The position numbers and the translations under genes were made by a program. DNA of 64,000 bases from Sinohyriopsis cumingii. Taxonomy: Eukaryota > Mollusca > Bivalvia > Unionida > Unionidae. The stretch covers positions 2,142,501-2,206,500 of the forward strand of contig JAPYKE020000037.1 in NCBI GenBank assembly GCA_028554795.2, in the 5' to 3' direction. Below, one piece after another: positions 40,741 to 52,998 of this stretch. The notes under the pieces were generated by a model. The model did not search any database. It saw only the letters and a list, made by a program, of their open reading frames with translations, and had not been told where the DNA came from. Each line of letters begins with the position of its first letter. Position 1 is the stretch's first letter.

Positions 40741-42800
40741 CTTTTTCGTACGATGCCGTTAAAATCATTTGAAACATTATCCTTTTCTAAACTTCTCAAC
40801 AAAGTCAAGGTCAAAGGATACCTTCATCAATAAATTGAGCATGTTTATTGTTATCTCATCCGCAGCATAAGCCTATGGATTAGGAACACAATAAATCGAT
40901 TACCCAACCTTTCACAAAAGGATATAAGTGAACTTAATAGTGTCCCTTTAATGCGCGATAAGACAGTTAATAGTATGAATTTTATTGGATACGTTTAAAT
41001 AACTAGGCAACATACTTGATGAAGATTAAATTGTTTACTTTGTATCCAGTGATTTCCAGAAAGAAACATAGTTTAATTTTTCGTTTAATTTTAATTTTTA
41101 TCAGCTTACTGCAGTCGGTAAAACTTGAGGATTGTCTACCATCGATTAAATCCGGACCTGTTTGGACTGAAACCTACGCCGTTCAAGCATTTGAGGTGCG
41201 GAACTTTATTTACATCTTTGTCAAAGTCGCAAGGCCTGCTAACTGAAACTTATCTCAGCATGAATACCTTAATCGAGCACCTTAATCTTTGAATCCTAAT
41301 GTTTACAGTTTTTCAGAATAATTAATTGAGACATGTGAATTCCTTAACATTAAACACAAAATGCACACCCTAGATGGGAAGGGTGAAGTCAGTTAACGAT
41401 AACATTTACTGTACACGTAAATGTTCTTGTCTTCGTTTCACAATATTTTTTTTTTACGTCAGTGAGACATCGACAGGCAAATGTAGGGTAGCCGAAGGAA
41501 CGACTTGAGAGGAAAAGTCAATGCTTCTAATGAAGGTCATACATATCAATTCTATCACATATAAACACATTGAAGACGAGTAAGGGCGTACATTTAGTTT
41601 TTCTATGGTGGCTTGTAGCAGAATATTATAAATCTGGTTCCGGGTCGCGTTTCGTATCTTCAGAATGGTGGGGCTCTTGTGTCCGGTTAATGTACAGAAA
41701 AGAAGACGTAAAGCAAATTAGCCTCTTTATGAGTTAGGTGTGCGTGACTGCCGATTATGTTGCTCGTTAAAAATCAAGGAGCTGATCAATTTTTGAAAAA
41801 TTAATCGAACCAGGGAAATATAGAAATACGACTTTTCTGTTACACTAGACTTTTTGAGTCAATTATATCGTCTGAAAAATGGAAGACCATTCGTGTTATT
41901 TGTTTGGGGTGGCTGTGTGGGATTTGCAGTTTTTATTTGAGTATTTGACTTTTATTGATCGGTAGTATAGGTCATGACTTTCAAGAAAGCGTCATCATTC
42001 CAGTGATTATGCTGTACAATTTCGATCAGTTTATTTAACCGGGGAATGATTTATGATTTCTAAACGTATTACTCTCTTATTGCACCAAAAATATTTTGTG
42101 GCCTTCTTGATCGATGGAAGGATTTTCTTTTTTGTTGTAATTTTGGGTTTACAGCCATTTTTCAAGGCATGTTAGGCTGTCGATGGCAGCCAGAATAACT
42201 GCTGGAGGATGACCGTAGAAACCCCCGTTCAGAGCCAATGACATACCGGAAGCTACCGGCAAGCTTTCTCACATACCAGCGTTAACAGCCGAACCTGACA
42301 TTCAGACCCACACAGACAGAGGTGAGATTGCAGTGTTCGTTCAAGGCGAGCACTTTAGACCACTCGGCTGTAAATGGCTCCGAAGTATATTTGTTAAAGA
42401 ATTATATGATATTCTCCATCCATTGGTACACTACAACGTGTCTGTACAGGGAACTAAAGGGAGCATAAACACCGTGCTTCATAAACATGTTTTCTTAATA
42501 TAAACGTTATATGCAGCGAAAATAAAGAGAGAAAAAAAGTTTCTAAATATTTTTCCCTGAATGCATATGTACTTTATCCTGAGGTGTCCATTACGGAAGG
42601 TATCCCTGTACTTATTGGAAATTTTCTATATTGGAGAACGTAGGATGGAAGAATAAACAAGCAGTTGTAATTATTCCATTTTCGCACACATACCCAAGGA
42701 ATCGATGCATTCTTTTCAAAATGCTGAAAAATGAGAGAGAGCGAGAGAGAGAGAGTATGCGATGGGTATTTTATTGGTTGATTTTAAGGTCACTTTTGAA
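39080..42800. other. Host non-coding stretch with microsatellites
   Basis: Contains ATGC/ATGT tetranucleotide repeats at 39990-40092 and a T-run plus (TC)n at 40672-40736. A frame at 41016-41246 begins with a hydrophobic stretch (LIFRLILIFISLLQSV) followed by a Cys and Pro. It could be a small secreted-protein exon, but no promoter or splice support was found. No other gene seen. Confidence 0.45.
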
Positions 42801-42955
42801 ACGTTATTGGCCATATAATGTCCGTCAAATTGGAGCTACATGTCTTTCCCAAGGACACACAGGCAGTTGACACAGTCTTGCTTTAGATGGCATCGAAACC
42901 GGGATCATTGGATTACGAATCCGATGTTCTGCCGTCTTAGCCGCCGATGATCTAC
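42800..42955 (-). mobile_element. tRNA-like SINE head
   Basis: The minus strand reads GGCGGCTAAGACGGCAGAAC, then an anticodon-arm-like GGATTCGTAATCC, then a B-box-like GGTTTCGATGCC. This is tRNA-like in order but lacks a good acceptor stem, so it is better taken as a SINE head than a working tRNA. Confidence 0.5.
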
Positions 42956-43122
42956 GATGAATAAAGTTACATTTGAATGGTAGTAATGTATTGCACTGAT
43001 GGTTACCTGCGTTATAATTTATCAGAATGCGAATATATGTTAAGATTTGAACAAGAGTTGTAACTGAGCACAGCCCGCTTCTTCAACATACTTTAAGAGC
43101 TACGTTAAAAATCTAAATCACA

Positions 43123-43170
43123 CACACACAAACACACACAAACACACAAACACACACACACACACACACA
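43123..43170. repeat. (CA)n microsatellite
   Basis: CA-rich run following the phrase AGCTACGTTAAAAATC, the 3' end signature of family-1 SINEs, so a SINE tail fragment may be attached at 43095-43122. Confidence 0.85.
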
Positions 43171-43839
43171 TTCTTCGACGTCCTTGCTCGACCGACTAAT
43201 ATAGGAAATGACAAAATGCCTGATTGTTTGTCCCATCAGCAAACATAGGTCAAAATTTATGCCGTTTCGTTTCACACGACTTTATGTACTTTACATGTTC
43301 CATAAAAATCCTTTTGGTTTGTTTCTTTTCGGCGCAGTTAATACAATACTGAATAGTATCCGTGTTGATACTGAGTCATTTTGCTTTGTGTTATCAAAAA
43401 TTTATAGTTTGAAAGCTTGTTATGTCAGTTTTATGCAGGAACCTGTCCCATGAAACAGTGCATACATTTTGGCAATTTTTAGCTGTAAGTACCGATAAGA
43501 GAATCGATTAGAGAGCTGGATAAACTGAACAGCCATGACCTCAGACCTCGTGGTTTCGAGAACCGTATGTGTTTCTTTTTTTGTCTGAAACCTTATTCAA
43601 AAGTCAAGCTCAACAATTAACTGCAAGGAAAGCAACAACAACAAAATGCTTACAACATCAATTCCCAGAAAAAAATCCCAGCAACATCAACAACAACAGC
43701 AATAAGACATTTGTAGCTACGGGTAAAATATGGGCCATACTTAATGTTTCGAAATAGGTGCATAGACCAAAGTGTTTTAAGTCCAGTTGTAATAATATTT
43801 TGTTTAATGTGATGTATAATTCTAAAAGAATGTTAAAAA

Positions 43840-44900
43840 CAGCATTGCCACTGCTCATACACACTGTTATTGAAAACAGAATTGCCATTGCTTATACACA
43901 ATGATATCGAAAACAGCATTGCCACTGCTTATACTTAATGTTATTGAAACAACATTGCCACTGCTTATACACAATGTTATTGAAAACAGAATTGCCATTG
44001 CTTATACACAATGATATCAAAAACAACATTACAAATGCTTATCGTAATGGTGATGAAAATATCATTCCCACTGCTTATACACAATGTTATTGAAAACAGT
44101 ATTGCCATTGCTTATATACACAATTTATGAAAACAGTGTTGCCACTGCTTATAAACAATGTTATTGAAAACAGTATTGCCACTGCTTATACACAATGATA
44201 TTGAAAACAACATTGTTACTGCTAATAAATAATATTATTGAAAACAGTGCTGCCACTGCTTATTGACAATGTTATTGAAACAGCATTGCCACTGCTTATA
44301 GACAATGTTATTGAAAACAGCATTGCCACTGCTTATACACAATGTTATTGAAAACAGTATTGCCATTGCTTATATACACAATTTATGAAAACAGTGTTGC
44401 CACTGCTTATACACAATGTTATTGAAAACAGCATTGCCACTGGTTATACACAATGATATTGAAAACAGCATTGCCACTGCTTATATATACAATTTTTGAA
44501 AACAGCATTGTAACTGCTTATAAACAACGTTATTGAAAACAGCATTGTCACTGCTAATAAATACTATTATTGAAAACAGTGTTGCCACTGCTTACAAACA
44601 ATGTTATTGAACAAAATGGTAACTGTCTGAACGCAATGTTATTGAAACAGCACTGCCATTGGTTACATACAATTTTATTGAAAACATGCATTGCCACTGC
44701 TTGTATACAATGTTACTGAAACAGCATCGCTACAGTTTATATGCATTGTCATTGAAAACAGCATTAATACAGCTTATATGCAATATCAATGAAAACAGAA
44801 TTGCTACAGGTTATATGCATTGTCTTTGAAAACAGCATTACGACAGCTTATATGCAATGTCATTGAAAACATAATTGCTAAAGCTTATACATAACACTAA
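43840..44900. repeat. ~37-bp satellite (GCATTGCCACTGCTTATACA)
   Basis: Nearly 30 head-to-tail variants of a unit holding CATTGCCACTGCTTATACAC and AATGTTATTGAAAACAG. Order and decay are uneven, with the right third more diverged. Confidence 0.9.
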
Positions 44901-45096
44901 TGGCAGCATAATAGTACACCTCGCAATGACACAACAGTGTAACTTATTAGCAATAGGTAAATAGATAAGCATTATCATGAAGAAAAGGAATAAAAATATT
45001 GATTGACACATTAAAAACAGGTCATAAGGTTAATCAATGATGTACCAGTGTTTACCAACCATATTGAGAAAGGTAGTTTTTAGCTACACACTTGCT

Positions 45097-45405
45097 GTGT
45101 ATGTATGTATGTATGTATGTATGTATGTATGTACGTACCTATGTACGTGCGTATTTGTGTATGTATGTATGTATGTATGTATGTATGTATGCATGCATGC
45201 ATGTATGTATGTATGTATGTATGTATGTATGTATGTATGTACGTACGTATGTATGTTTGTATGTAAAATATTATGTTTGTATGTATGTATGTATGCATGC
45301 GTGCATATATGTGTGTACCTACGTACGTATGTATGTATGTATGTATGTATGTATGAATGTATGTATGTATGTATGTATGTATGTATGCATTTATGTATGT
45401 ATGAC
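45097..45405. repeat. (GTAT)n tetranucleotide array
   Basis: A long ATGT/GTAC-type array. Frames rich in Tyr-Val-Cys-Met across it are artefacts of the repeat. Confidence 0.95.
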
Positions 45406-45565
45406 AGCTAGAATAAAGTTCCTTTATTTATAAGCTAAACATTTTAGGGTCTTGCCTCCACTCGGCCGAAACACAAGTCTGATTGATATTCCGTCGACAT
45501 TAAATGATCCCAGAGAAGAAAGCATAAAACAATGGTTCACACTAAATTGAGTGATTCACTATGAT

Positions 45566-45662
45566 TATGTGGGTTCTTCCTCCACCATTAATACTGTCCG
45601 CCATGTATAGCCTATCGTGTGCTGAAAAATGGCGTTAAACCCTACAACAACAACAACAACAA
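45566..45662 (+). mobile_element. SINE (family 2), 3' fragment
   Basis: Shares 'TTCTTCCTCCACCA', 'GTCCGCCATGTATAGCC' and 'GCTGAAAAATGGCGTTAAA' with the fuller copy at 49.15 kb and ends in a (CAA)n tail. The following 45.7-47.2 kb holds no recognisable gene. Confidence 0.75.
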
Positions 45663-47199
45663 CTATGATTATGTGAATAGGAACGCTACCGTATGTATAA
45701 TGTACTATATAAATATAGTATTTCAAAAGTAAATTTTAATTACCCAGGTATAATTGTATTTACGTTCACATATACGCGTTGGTTTTTTTTTTTTAAGAAC
45801 AAAAGAAGACCTGGCCATTAAGAAAGAATGTTTTCTTTTTATCAGTAGTTCTCTTGATTGTTTCTATTTTCTTTTCTATACGCTCTCAAGTTTGTATATA
45901 TTAGAGTAACAATGCCATTTGTACGTTTGACAGGGGAGGCAATCAGTAACACTGCATAACAACATGAGTTATATACTTCAGATATACGTCCTCGTGATCG
46001 ATATTCCGTGGATATTGAAACACCGCGGAGGAATATATAGGCTGCTTCAAATTGTCAACAACATCGCCAGCAAGTGTGCAGCAGAAACATAGCAATTTCC
46101 CGATGTATTCTATCTATAAGTTTGAAATATACAAACTTACTGGCGAAAAAATTATCTTATATTTTCATTCCTATATTTTCACTTGTGAAAAAATATATCC
46201 TTGTTTATTTCCATGTGAAAATATATGATTTCCCATCATGCCTTGCGACGTTTGATTGTGTGTGCCTACAAAAGTTGTACCTGCATCAACAAGAAACGAG
46301 TACTTTATGAGGTAGAACAAATAAATAGAAACTGCCTTCCATTTCAGACAAGGAAATTAATCTTTGATGAAGACAACTGAGCAGACGCCCTTTGCGTCTA
46401 TCAGAAGTTATTTCCCCTTGCAATCGTAGCAACAAGGATAACCCGCTGAAATGCATTGCTGAATCGAACTTGCTTTCTATTCATATAGGATCATATAGTT
46501 AACAAGATGACCATACAAAAAATCTAATTCATTGCGACATTATTAGGCCAGCCCAATAATACTATTCTCTTAGGTCCTGAATATTTATCAGCATACGAAA
46601 CTGAGGTGAATTTAAGAAAAGGGATGGTGGTGAGGGAGTTGTGTCGACGAGTGAATTTAATCTTCTAAACTTCAACTCTTGAGTAAGTTTGGTATATAAT
46701 AAAAATAAAATGTTCTTTTCCTACTTCAATACCGCATATATTTCATCTCTTTGGAACCAAAACCGGTGTGGTTTAACTCGTGTCTTCAACACTCGTTAAA
46801 ATATCACGTTTTATGTACCACACGATGAAAAATAACCTGCATTTACGAATATCTTGAATTTTATATCATTTATTAGGATTGTCTCTGCTGCTTTTATATG
46901 CGAATGAGAAATACAAAAGAATACCAAAATGTAACGGTTACCAACCCCTTGTGCGTAAGCGAGGTTTTGTTTGATTTAATCGCAATATTTGATCTTCAGG
47001 TGATTTACGTTGACGGTAGGTATTATCGCTCTCTCATCGTTACTAAGATTATTTAATTGAATGTACAAAAATGATAGAGCTTATTTGTTACCGAAGTACA
47101 AACGAAGATTAATACATTCATTAATTCAGGTAAATGCGCAGCTCGCCTCCTTGGCATGAGAAAGGGCTTAGAAAAGGTGCCCTAAATAGTGCCTGCTCT

Positions 47200-47885
47200 T
47201 AACCTCCCTAGCCAGCTTATCACAGCTGGCTGGGACCCTGCTCCAGCGGTTGAATTGCAAAGAAGAAAATAAGGATGGTTCCTCTCACACTTGGCGTATG
47301 GTATGTGCGCACCTTACTGGACAGAGACGACGCCGAAAGATCTTTGAGGAGAACCGCCCCACTAGGAAGTGAACTCGCCAGATAAAACGTGGACATTGTT
47401 ACCTTGAGCGAGACCCGGCTTTTAGGAGAAGGCGAACTCTGTGAAAGTGGTTCCAGATACAATTTCTTTGAGCCGCTGAGGAAGTGAATAGCGCTGTGAG
47501 GCTGGTGTAGGCTTTGCAGTGAAGACAGCACTGGGAGTAAACGGCTCATGACCATGAAACTCCCCCTCTTGTCTGGAAGAAAGCACCATCAGTTGTTACG
47601 CTCCGACCATGACCAACCCGGATGAAGTGAAGGACAAGTTCTATGAGGATCTTCACTCCGTCATTGCTGACGTTCCAATGGCAGATAAGCTCGTCATTCT
47701 TCGCAACTTCAATTCAAGTGTAGCCTGTGATCACTTTGCCTGGGATGGAATGCCACGAAAGCAAGGAGTGGGTCGTTGTAACGGCAACGGTCTCCTTTTG
47801 CTCCAGACTGGCACCGAGAATGAACTGCTGGTCACAAATACAGTCTTCCCTGGAAGAACGTCTGAAATCCACCCCTCATAAGTAC
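47200..47885 (+). mobile_element. LINE endonuclease fragment, strongly degraded
   Basis: Plus-strand remnants of an AP-endonuclease domain across several frames: LGVW.VRTLLDRD, IVTLSETRLLGEGEL, GVGFAVKTAL, and an open frame at 47609-47881 with MTNPDEVKDKFYEDLHS and KLVILRNFN, where active copies have GDFN. Truncated before the reverse transcriptase. The following 47.9-49.1 kb shows no gene. Confidence 0.75.
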
Positions 47886-49146
47886 TCTTGGATGATACGT
47901 ATATTTATAACGAATTTATCGTATGGTGATCGGGAAACTACAGATCTGAGAAATCTAGGAATTATATAAGACCTAACGTTATAGACCTTACGGCTAATGA
48001 TGCAAGTCATATTCGAAGGGTTAAAAGATCAGTTTGATCCCCAAGGCGTCCTCTGCTACGCTGAAAACGTCGTAAAATGACTAGACTGAAAATCTTTTAT
48101 TCGTGCTATTCAAGGAATAGTTTGGGAAAATAAAAATTTGACATGGTGTACACAAAATGAATATAACGCATTAGGAATGTAATATAAGTGCTGAATATGA
48201 TCTTACATAGATATAATAAAACTTTTTTGTATGTGTTAGAAGGTTAAGTTGCTATAAACATACTCCTTTCTATTAGCAACAAAAGCAGCTTGAAAACCGA
48301 ACAGTGTTTTAAGCATTACCTTTAGTTAAGTTATAATATTGTACACCTCTCTATTACGCGGTTCATTTGAGTCTTTAGTGATCATACAATGCAACTCTCT
48401 TGTACACTTTTCATCTGCCACAAATGAATTTACATTATAAGCTATAGCTATGGTTACGTCATGATAGTGCGCTCCACTTTATTACGCTGTTTCATAAAAC
48501 TAACCCGCCTTATTAGCGATATCCATGGTTAAATCATTGAACAGTGCTATTCTTTTTCACCCTTTCCATGTGAGAAAAAACACTGAGCTATGTTTTAAGA
48601 GATACAATAACTATGGTTAAGTCATTACTCAATGATCTCTGTTTATGCTATTTAAGTGATTCTTAAATCTGACACGCGTTGTAAGCGAGATCACACTGTA
48701 ATGAGATTCGCATAAGGATGTGTGGTAGCACTGAAAAGTTAGCTAAAAAACATTCAATGATGTAAAAGTACACTGTGTTTGTCTCTAAAAAAACAAGGAA
48801 TAAAAAGCAGTTTAAAAATATCTGAAACGGATAGAAAGAACATAGAATAACCAGTTAACCAGTTAAAGCGCATTCTCGGCCGAGTTATTGTCATATAAAT
48901 TGCTGTATTATTCTGAATGAGACGTTAGTGTTGTCTGTAACAAGCGTGTACGAATGCATTTGTTTATCTAAATCGAATATATTTAAATTGCTTTAATCCT
49001 CCTGACTTGTCATTTGCTTAATGATGTTTCAACTATGCAGAAAGAAAGGTTTTTGAGGCCCAGTCACTTCCAAAAGAACTCATTGACTGACTGGTATTAA
49101 AGTTCACACTTGACATTCAAAATTATATCGTAATGGGATATGGGCC

Positions 49147-49408
49147 CCTGGTGGCCTAGTGGTGTAACGCATTCGACTTTATCGATCAATGCCCTCTCAT
49201 CTCTGTCCGCGTTGTCAGCGCGTGGTTTCGAGATTCAGGCTCCACCAATACGGGTAATTAAATAAGCTTCAGCAGCTTACCGTGGGTCGGTGGTTCTTAC
49301 CGGGATTTTCCGGAGTTCTTCTTCCACGAGTTATACTGGCCGCCATCTATAGCCTTTTGCATGCTGGAAAATGCTGTTAAACACAAAACAAGAACAACAA
49401 CAACAACT
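49147..49408 (+). mobile_element. tRNA-derived SINE (family 2)
   Basis: It has an A-box-like GTGGCCTAGTGGTGTAACGC, a B-box-like GTTTCGAGATTC, and the family body 'CAGCTTACCGTGGGTCGG' and 'CCGCCATCTATAGCCTTTTG', with a (CAA)n tail. Confidence 0.8.
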
Positions 49409-49592
49409 GTACCGAAGAAAATGGATTAAAGAGTGTTTCTCAGGAAAACACCACGCTCTCAACATGTCTTCTTCTGGACAGGTTTGAACCGACACCCTTC
49501 TGGTCGCTTGTCTGGCACTCCAACCACTGATATACAACTGACAAATGCTTCAATGTGTGAGTACTTAACGATTGTTCCACAGGTTTTTTTAA

Positions 49593-49672
49593 TTAGTGTT
49601 TGTATCAGTGTTTGTATCAGTGTCTGTACCAGTGTCTGTATCAGTGTTTGTATCAGTATTTGTAAATTCCAG
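49593..49672. repeat. 12-bp tandem repeat (GTATCAGTGTTT)
   Basis: Six to seven imperfect copies of a 12-bp unit. Confidence 0.8.
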
Positions 49673-50399
49673 ATAGTAGTGGGCACAAACTTTCATGAGA
49701 CACATGTATTTCTGATTAACCGCGTAAACACCGTTGAACATTAAGACATGGTTCACGTTTGTCAGCCAGAGATTAGTCAGTGAAATTAATGTTCCCATGG
49801 CGTGGATAATTTCAAGCGTATCTTGTCAAAACATTTACACCGATAACCTTGATTCTGTTTACATAAAAATAAGTTCTTTACATCGCATCATGGGTCTTAC
49901 TCTAATCAAGAGGTCGCACGCCGTTATGAACAAGGAGACACAGAGAGAGAGAAGAGAGAGAAAGAAAGAGAAGAGAGAGAGAAAGATGTGAGAGTTAAAA
50001 TGAAAGACACCAGATATTTCTTTTGCAACCCTCCATTCATGAATATATTTTTTTCAAGATGCAAAGCGGAATTCTGATGCAGTTTGCAAGCTATACTTGG
50101 TTAGAATTTCGCGAATTGAAAACCATGACAAATATATTAATTTAAATCGACAACGATGTTCTTAAACCCTAGATTTAAATTCCATAAGCGCTATGTGCAC
50201 AGTCGGTGGCCATCCTTTGAATTTTAAGACTTTCATGGGATCATTCAGTTTTCCTCACATCCAAAACCTCTTTATCCGATCATACTTACAGTCGAGATTG
50301 CTTAGAATAAATCTTGCGTCGTGTCTGACGCAAACGTCTAGCATGTGGTGGGATTTCCTTCTCTTTAACAGATGAATATGAAGGATTTTATTAATCATA

Positions 50400-52490
50400 T
50401 ATAAATCACGTTTGTATAACAGTCAAGACGTATCAGCTATATCACATATCAGTCATGTTAGTATAACGGCCAAGACGTATGAAGTATATCATACATCAGC
50501 CATGATAGCATAACAGTCAAGACGTACTAATTATGTCATACTTCAGGCATGTTAGTTAAGAGTCAAGACGTATCACGTATATCATACATCAGCCATGTTA
50601 GTATAACAGTCAAGACTTGCAAAGTATATCATACATCAGTCATGTTCGCATAACAGTCAAGAAGCACCAAGTATATCATGCATCAGTCATGTTCGTATAA
50701 CAGTCAAGAAGTACCAAGTATATCATGCATCAGCCCTGTTAGTATAACATCAAGACATACCAAGTATATCATACATCAGTCATGTTCGTATAACAGTCAA
50801 GACGTACCAATTATATAATACATCAGCCATATTAGTATAACAATAAAGAAATACCAAGTATATCATACATCAGCCATACTAGTAAAACTGTCAAGACGAA
50901 TAAAGTATATTATCCATCAGCCATGCTGGTATAACAGTCAAGACGTATCAAGATAATCATACATCAGCCATGCTAGTATAACAGTCATGACCTACCAAAG
51001 ATATCATACATCAGCCATTTTAGTAACACTGTCAAGACCTACCAAAGATATCATACATCAGCCATTTTAGTAACACAGTCACTACCTACCAAAGATACCA
51101 TACATCAGCCATTTTAGTAACACAGTCAAGACCTACCAAAGAAATCATACATCAGCCATTTTAGTAACACAGTCAAGACCTACCAAAGATATCATACATC
51201 AGCCATTTTAGTAACACAGTCAAAACCTACCAAAGATATCATACATCAGCCATTTTAGTAACACAGACAAGACCTACCAAAGATATCATACATCAGCCAT
51301 TTTAGTAACACAGTCACTACCTACCAAAGATATCATATATCAACCATTTTAGTAACACAGTCATGACCTACCAAAAAATATCATACACCATCCATTTCAG
51401 TAACACAGTCAAGACCTACCAAAGATATCATACATCAGCCATTTTAGTAACACAGTCAAGACCTACCAAAGATATCATACATCAGCCATTTTAGTAACAC
51501 AGTCACTACCTACCAAAGATATCATACATCAGCCATTTTAGTAACACAGTCAAAACCTACCAAAGATATCATACATCAGCCATTTTAGTAACACTGTCAA
51601 GACCTACCAAAGATATCATACATCAGCCATTTTAGTAACACAGTCAAAACCTACCAAAATATCATACATCAGCCATTTTAGTAACACATTCAAAATCTAC
51701 CAAAGATATCATACATCAGCCATTTTAGTAACACAGTCAAGACCTACCAAAGATATCATACATCAGCCATTTTAGTAACACAGTCACTACCTACCAAAGA
51801 TATCATACATCAGCCATTTTAGTAACACAGTCAAAACCTAATAAAGATATCATACATCAGCCATTTTAGTAACACAGTCATGACCTACCAAAAAATATCA
51901 TACACCATCCATTTCAGTAACACAGTCAAAACCTACCAAAGATATCATACATCAGCCATTTTAGTAACACTGTCAAGACCTACCAAAGATATCATACATC
52001 AGCCATTTTAGTAACGCAGTCAAAACCTACCAAAATATCATACATCAACCATTTTAGTAACAAAGTCAAAACCTACCAAAGATATCATACATCAGCCATT
52101 TTAGTAATACAGTCAAGACCTACCAAAGATATCATACATCAGCCATTTTAGTAACACAGTCACTACCTACCAAAGATATCATACATCAGCCATTTTAGTA
52201 ACACAGTCAAAACCTAATAAAGATATCATACATCAGCCATTTTAGTAACACAGTCATGACCTACCAAAAAATATCATACATCATCCATTTTAGTAACACA
52301 GTCATGACCTACCACCTATATCATACATCATCCATTTCAGTAACACAGTCAAGACCTACCAAAGATATCATAAATCAGCCATTTTAGCAACACAGTCATG
52401 ACCTACCAAAGATATCATACATCAACCATTTTAGTAATACAGTCAAGACCTACCAAAGATATCATGCATCAGTCCTGCTAGTGTAAAAGT
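50400..52490. repeat. ~46-bp satellite, about 45 units
   Basis: Head-to-tail units contain CAAGACCTACCAAAGATATC and ATACATCAGCCATTTTAGTA followed by ACACAGT. Units before about 51000 form a related older variant (AAGACGTACCAAGTATATC and GTTAGTATAACAG). From 51000 on they are more uniform and show higher-order blocks, for example the repeated set with 'CAGTCATGACCTACCAAAAAATATC'. Confidence 0.95.
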
Positions 52491-52737
52491 CATGGCTTAC
52501 CAAATTAAAAACAGATTACCACTCGTAATTTTGCTTTTGTGATAAAAGTGGACAAGTTTCAATTTGGCTTAAAAACAGCGAATGTATCAGGTTTGGAACA
52601 TGTTGCTGGAATTAAATATCCTATCTTTTTTTACCTTAACGTAGAAACTCTTTGCGAATGACGCCCTCATTAGATTACCGTTAAACGTCATTTTTATTAG
52701 ACTGATCTTATGAATACGTGTATTTTAGAAAAATTTA

Positions 52738-52998
52738 TTTCCTGCAGAAGGTCGCGGGTTCGAACCCCGGCCGCGTCATACCAAAGACTTCTAAAAATGG
52801 TACAAACACCTGTCTTACAAGGGGCGCTCAACAGTAAGAGGTTAGTGTTAGGACTGGTCGGCCAGGTGTCAAGATGTGACTGGGTGGAACAGGATGCTAC
52901 ATGTCTGCGGCATGATGCCCCAGTGCTAGACATAACTATAAGCTGCCACACTGCAGAGATGTAGCGATATGACTGAAAATTGTTAAAGCTACGTTAAA
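52738..52998 (+). mobile_element. tRNA-derived SINE (family 1), copy c
   Basis: B-box GGGTTCGAACCCCGG at about 52757, then the standard body and 3' phrase AGCTACGTTAAAAATTC. The preceding and following stretches (52500-52730, 53000-55390) show no gene. Confidence 0.85.

Noticed and set aside
45037..45433. Cys/Tyr/Val/Met-rich open frames
   Set aside because: Translation of a GTAT tetranucleotide repeat on both strands.
50400..52490. Possible CRISPR-like array
   Set aside because: Whole 46-bp units repeat with no spacer component; this is a satellite.
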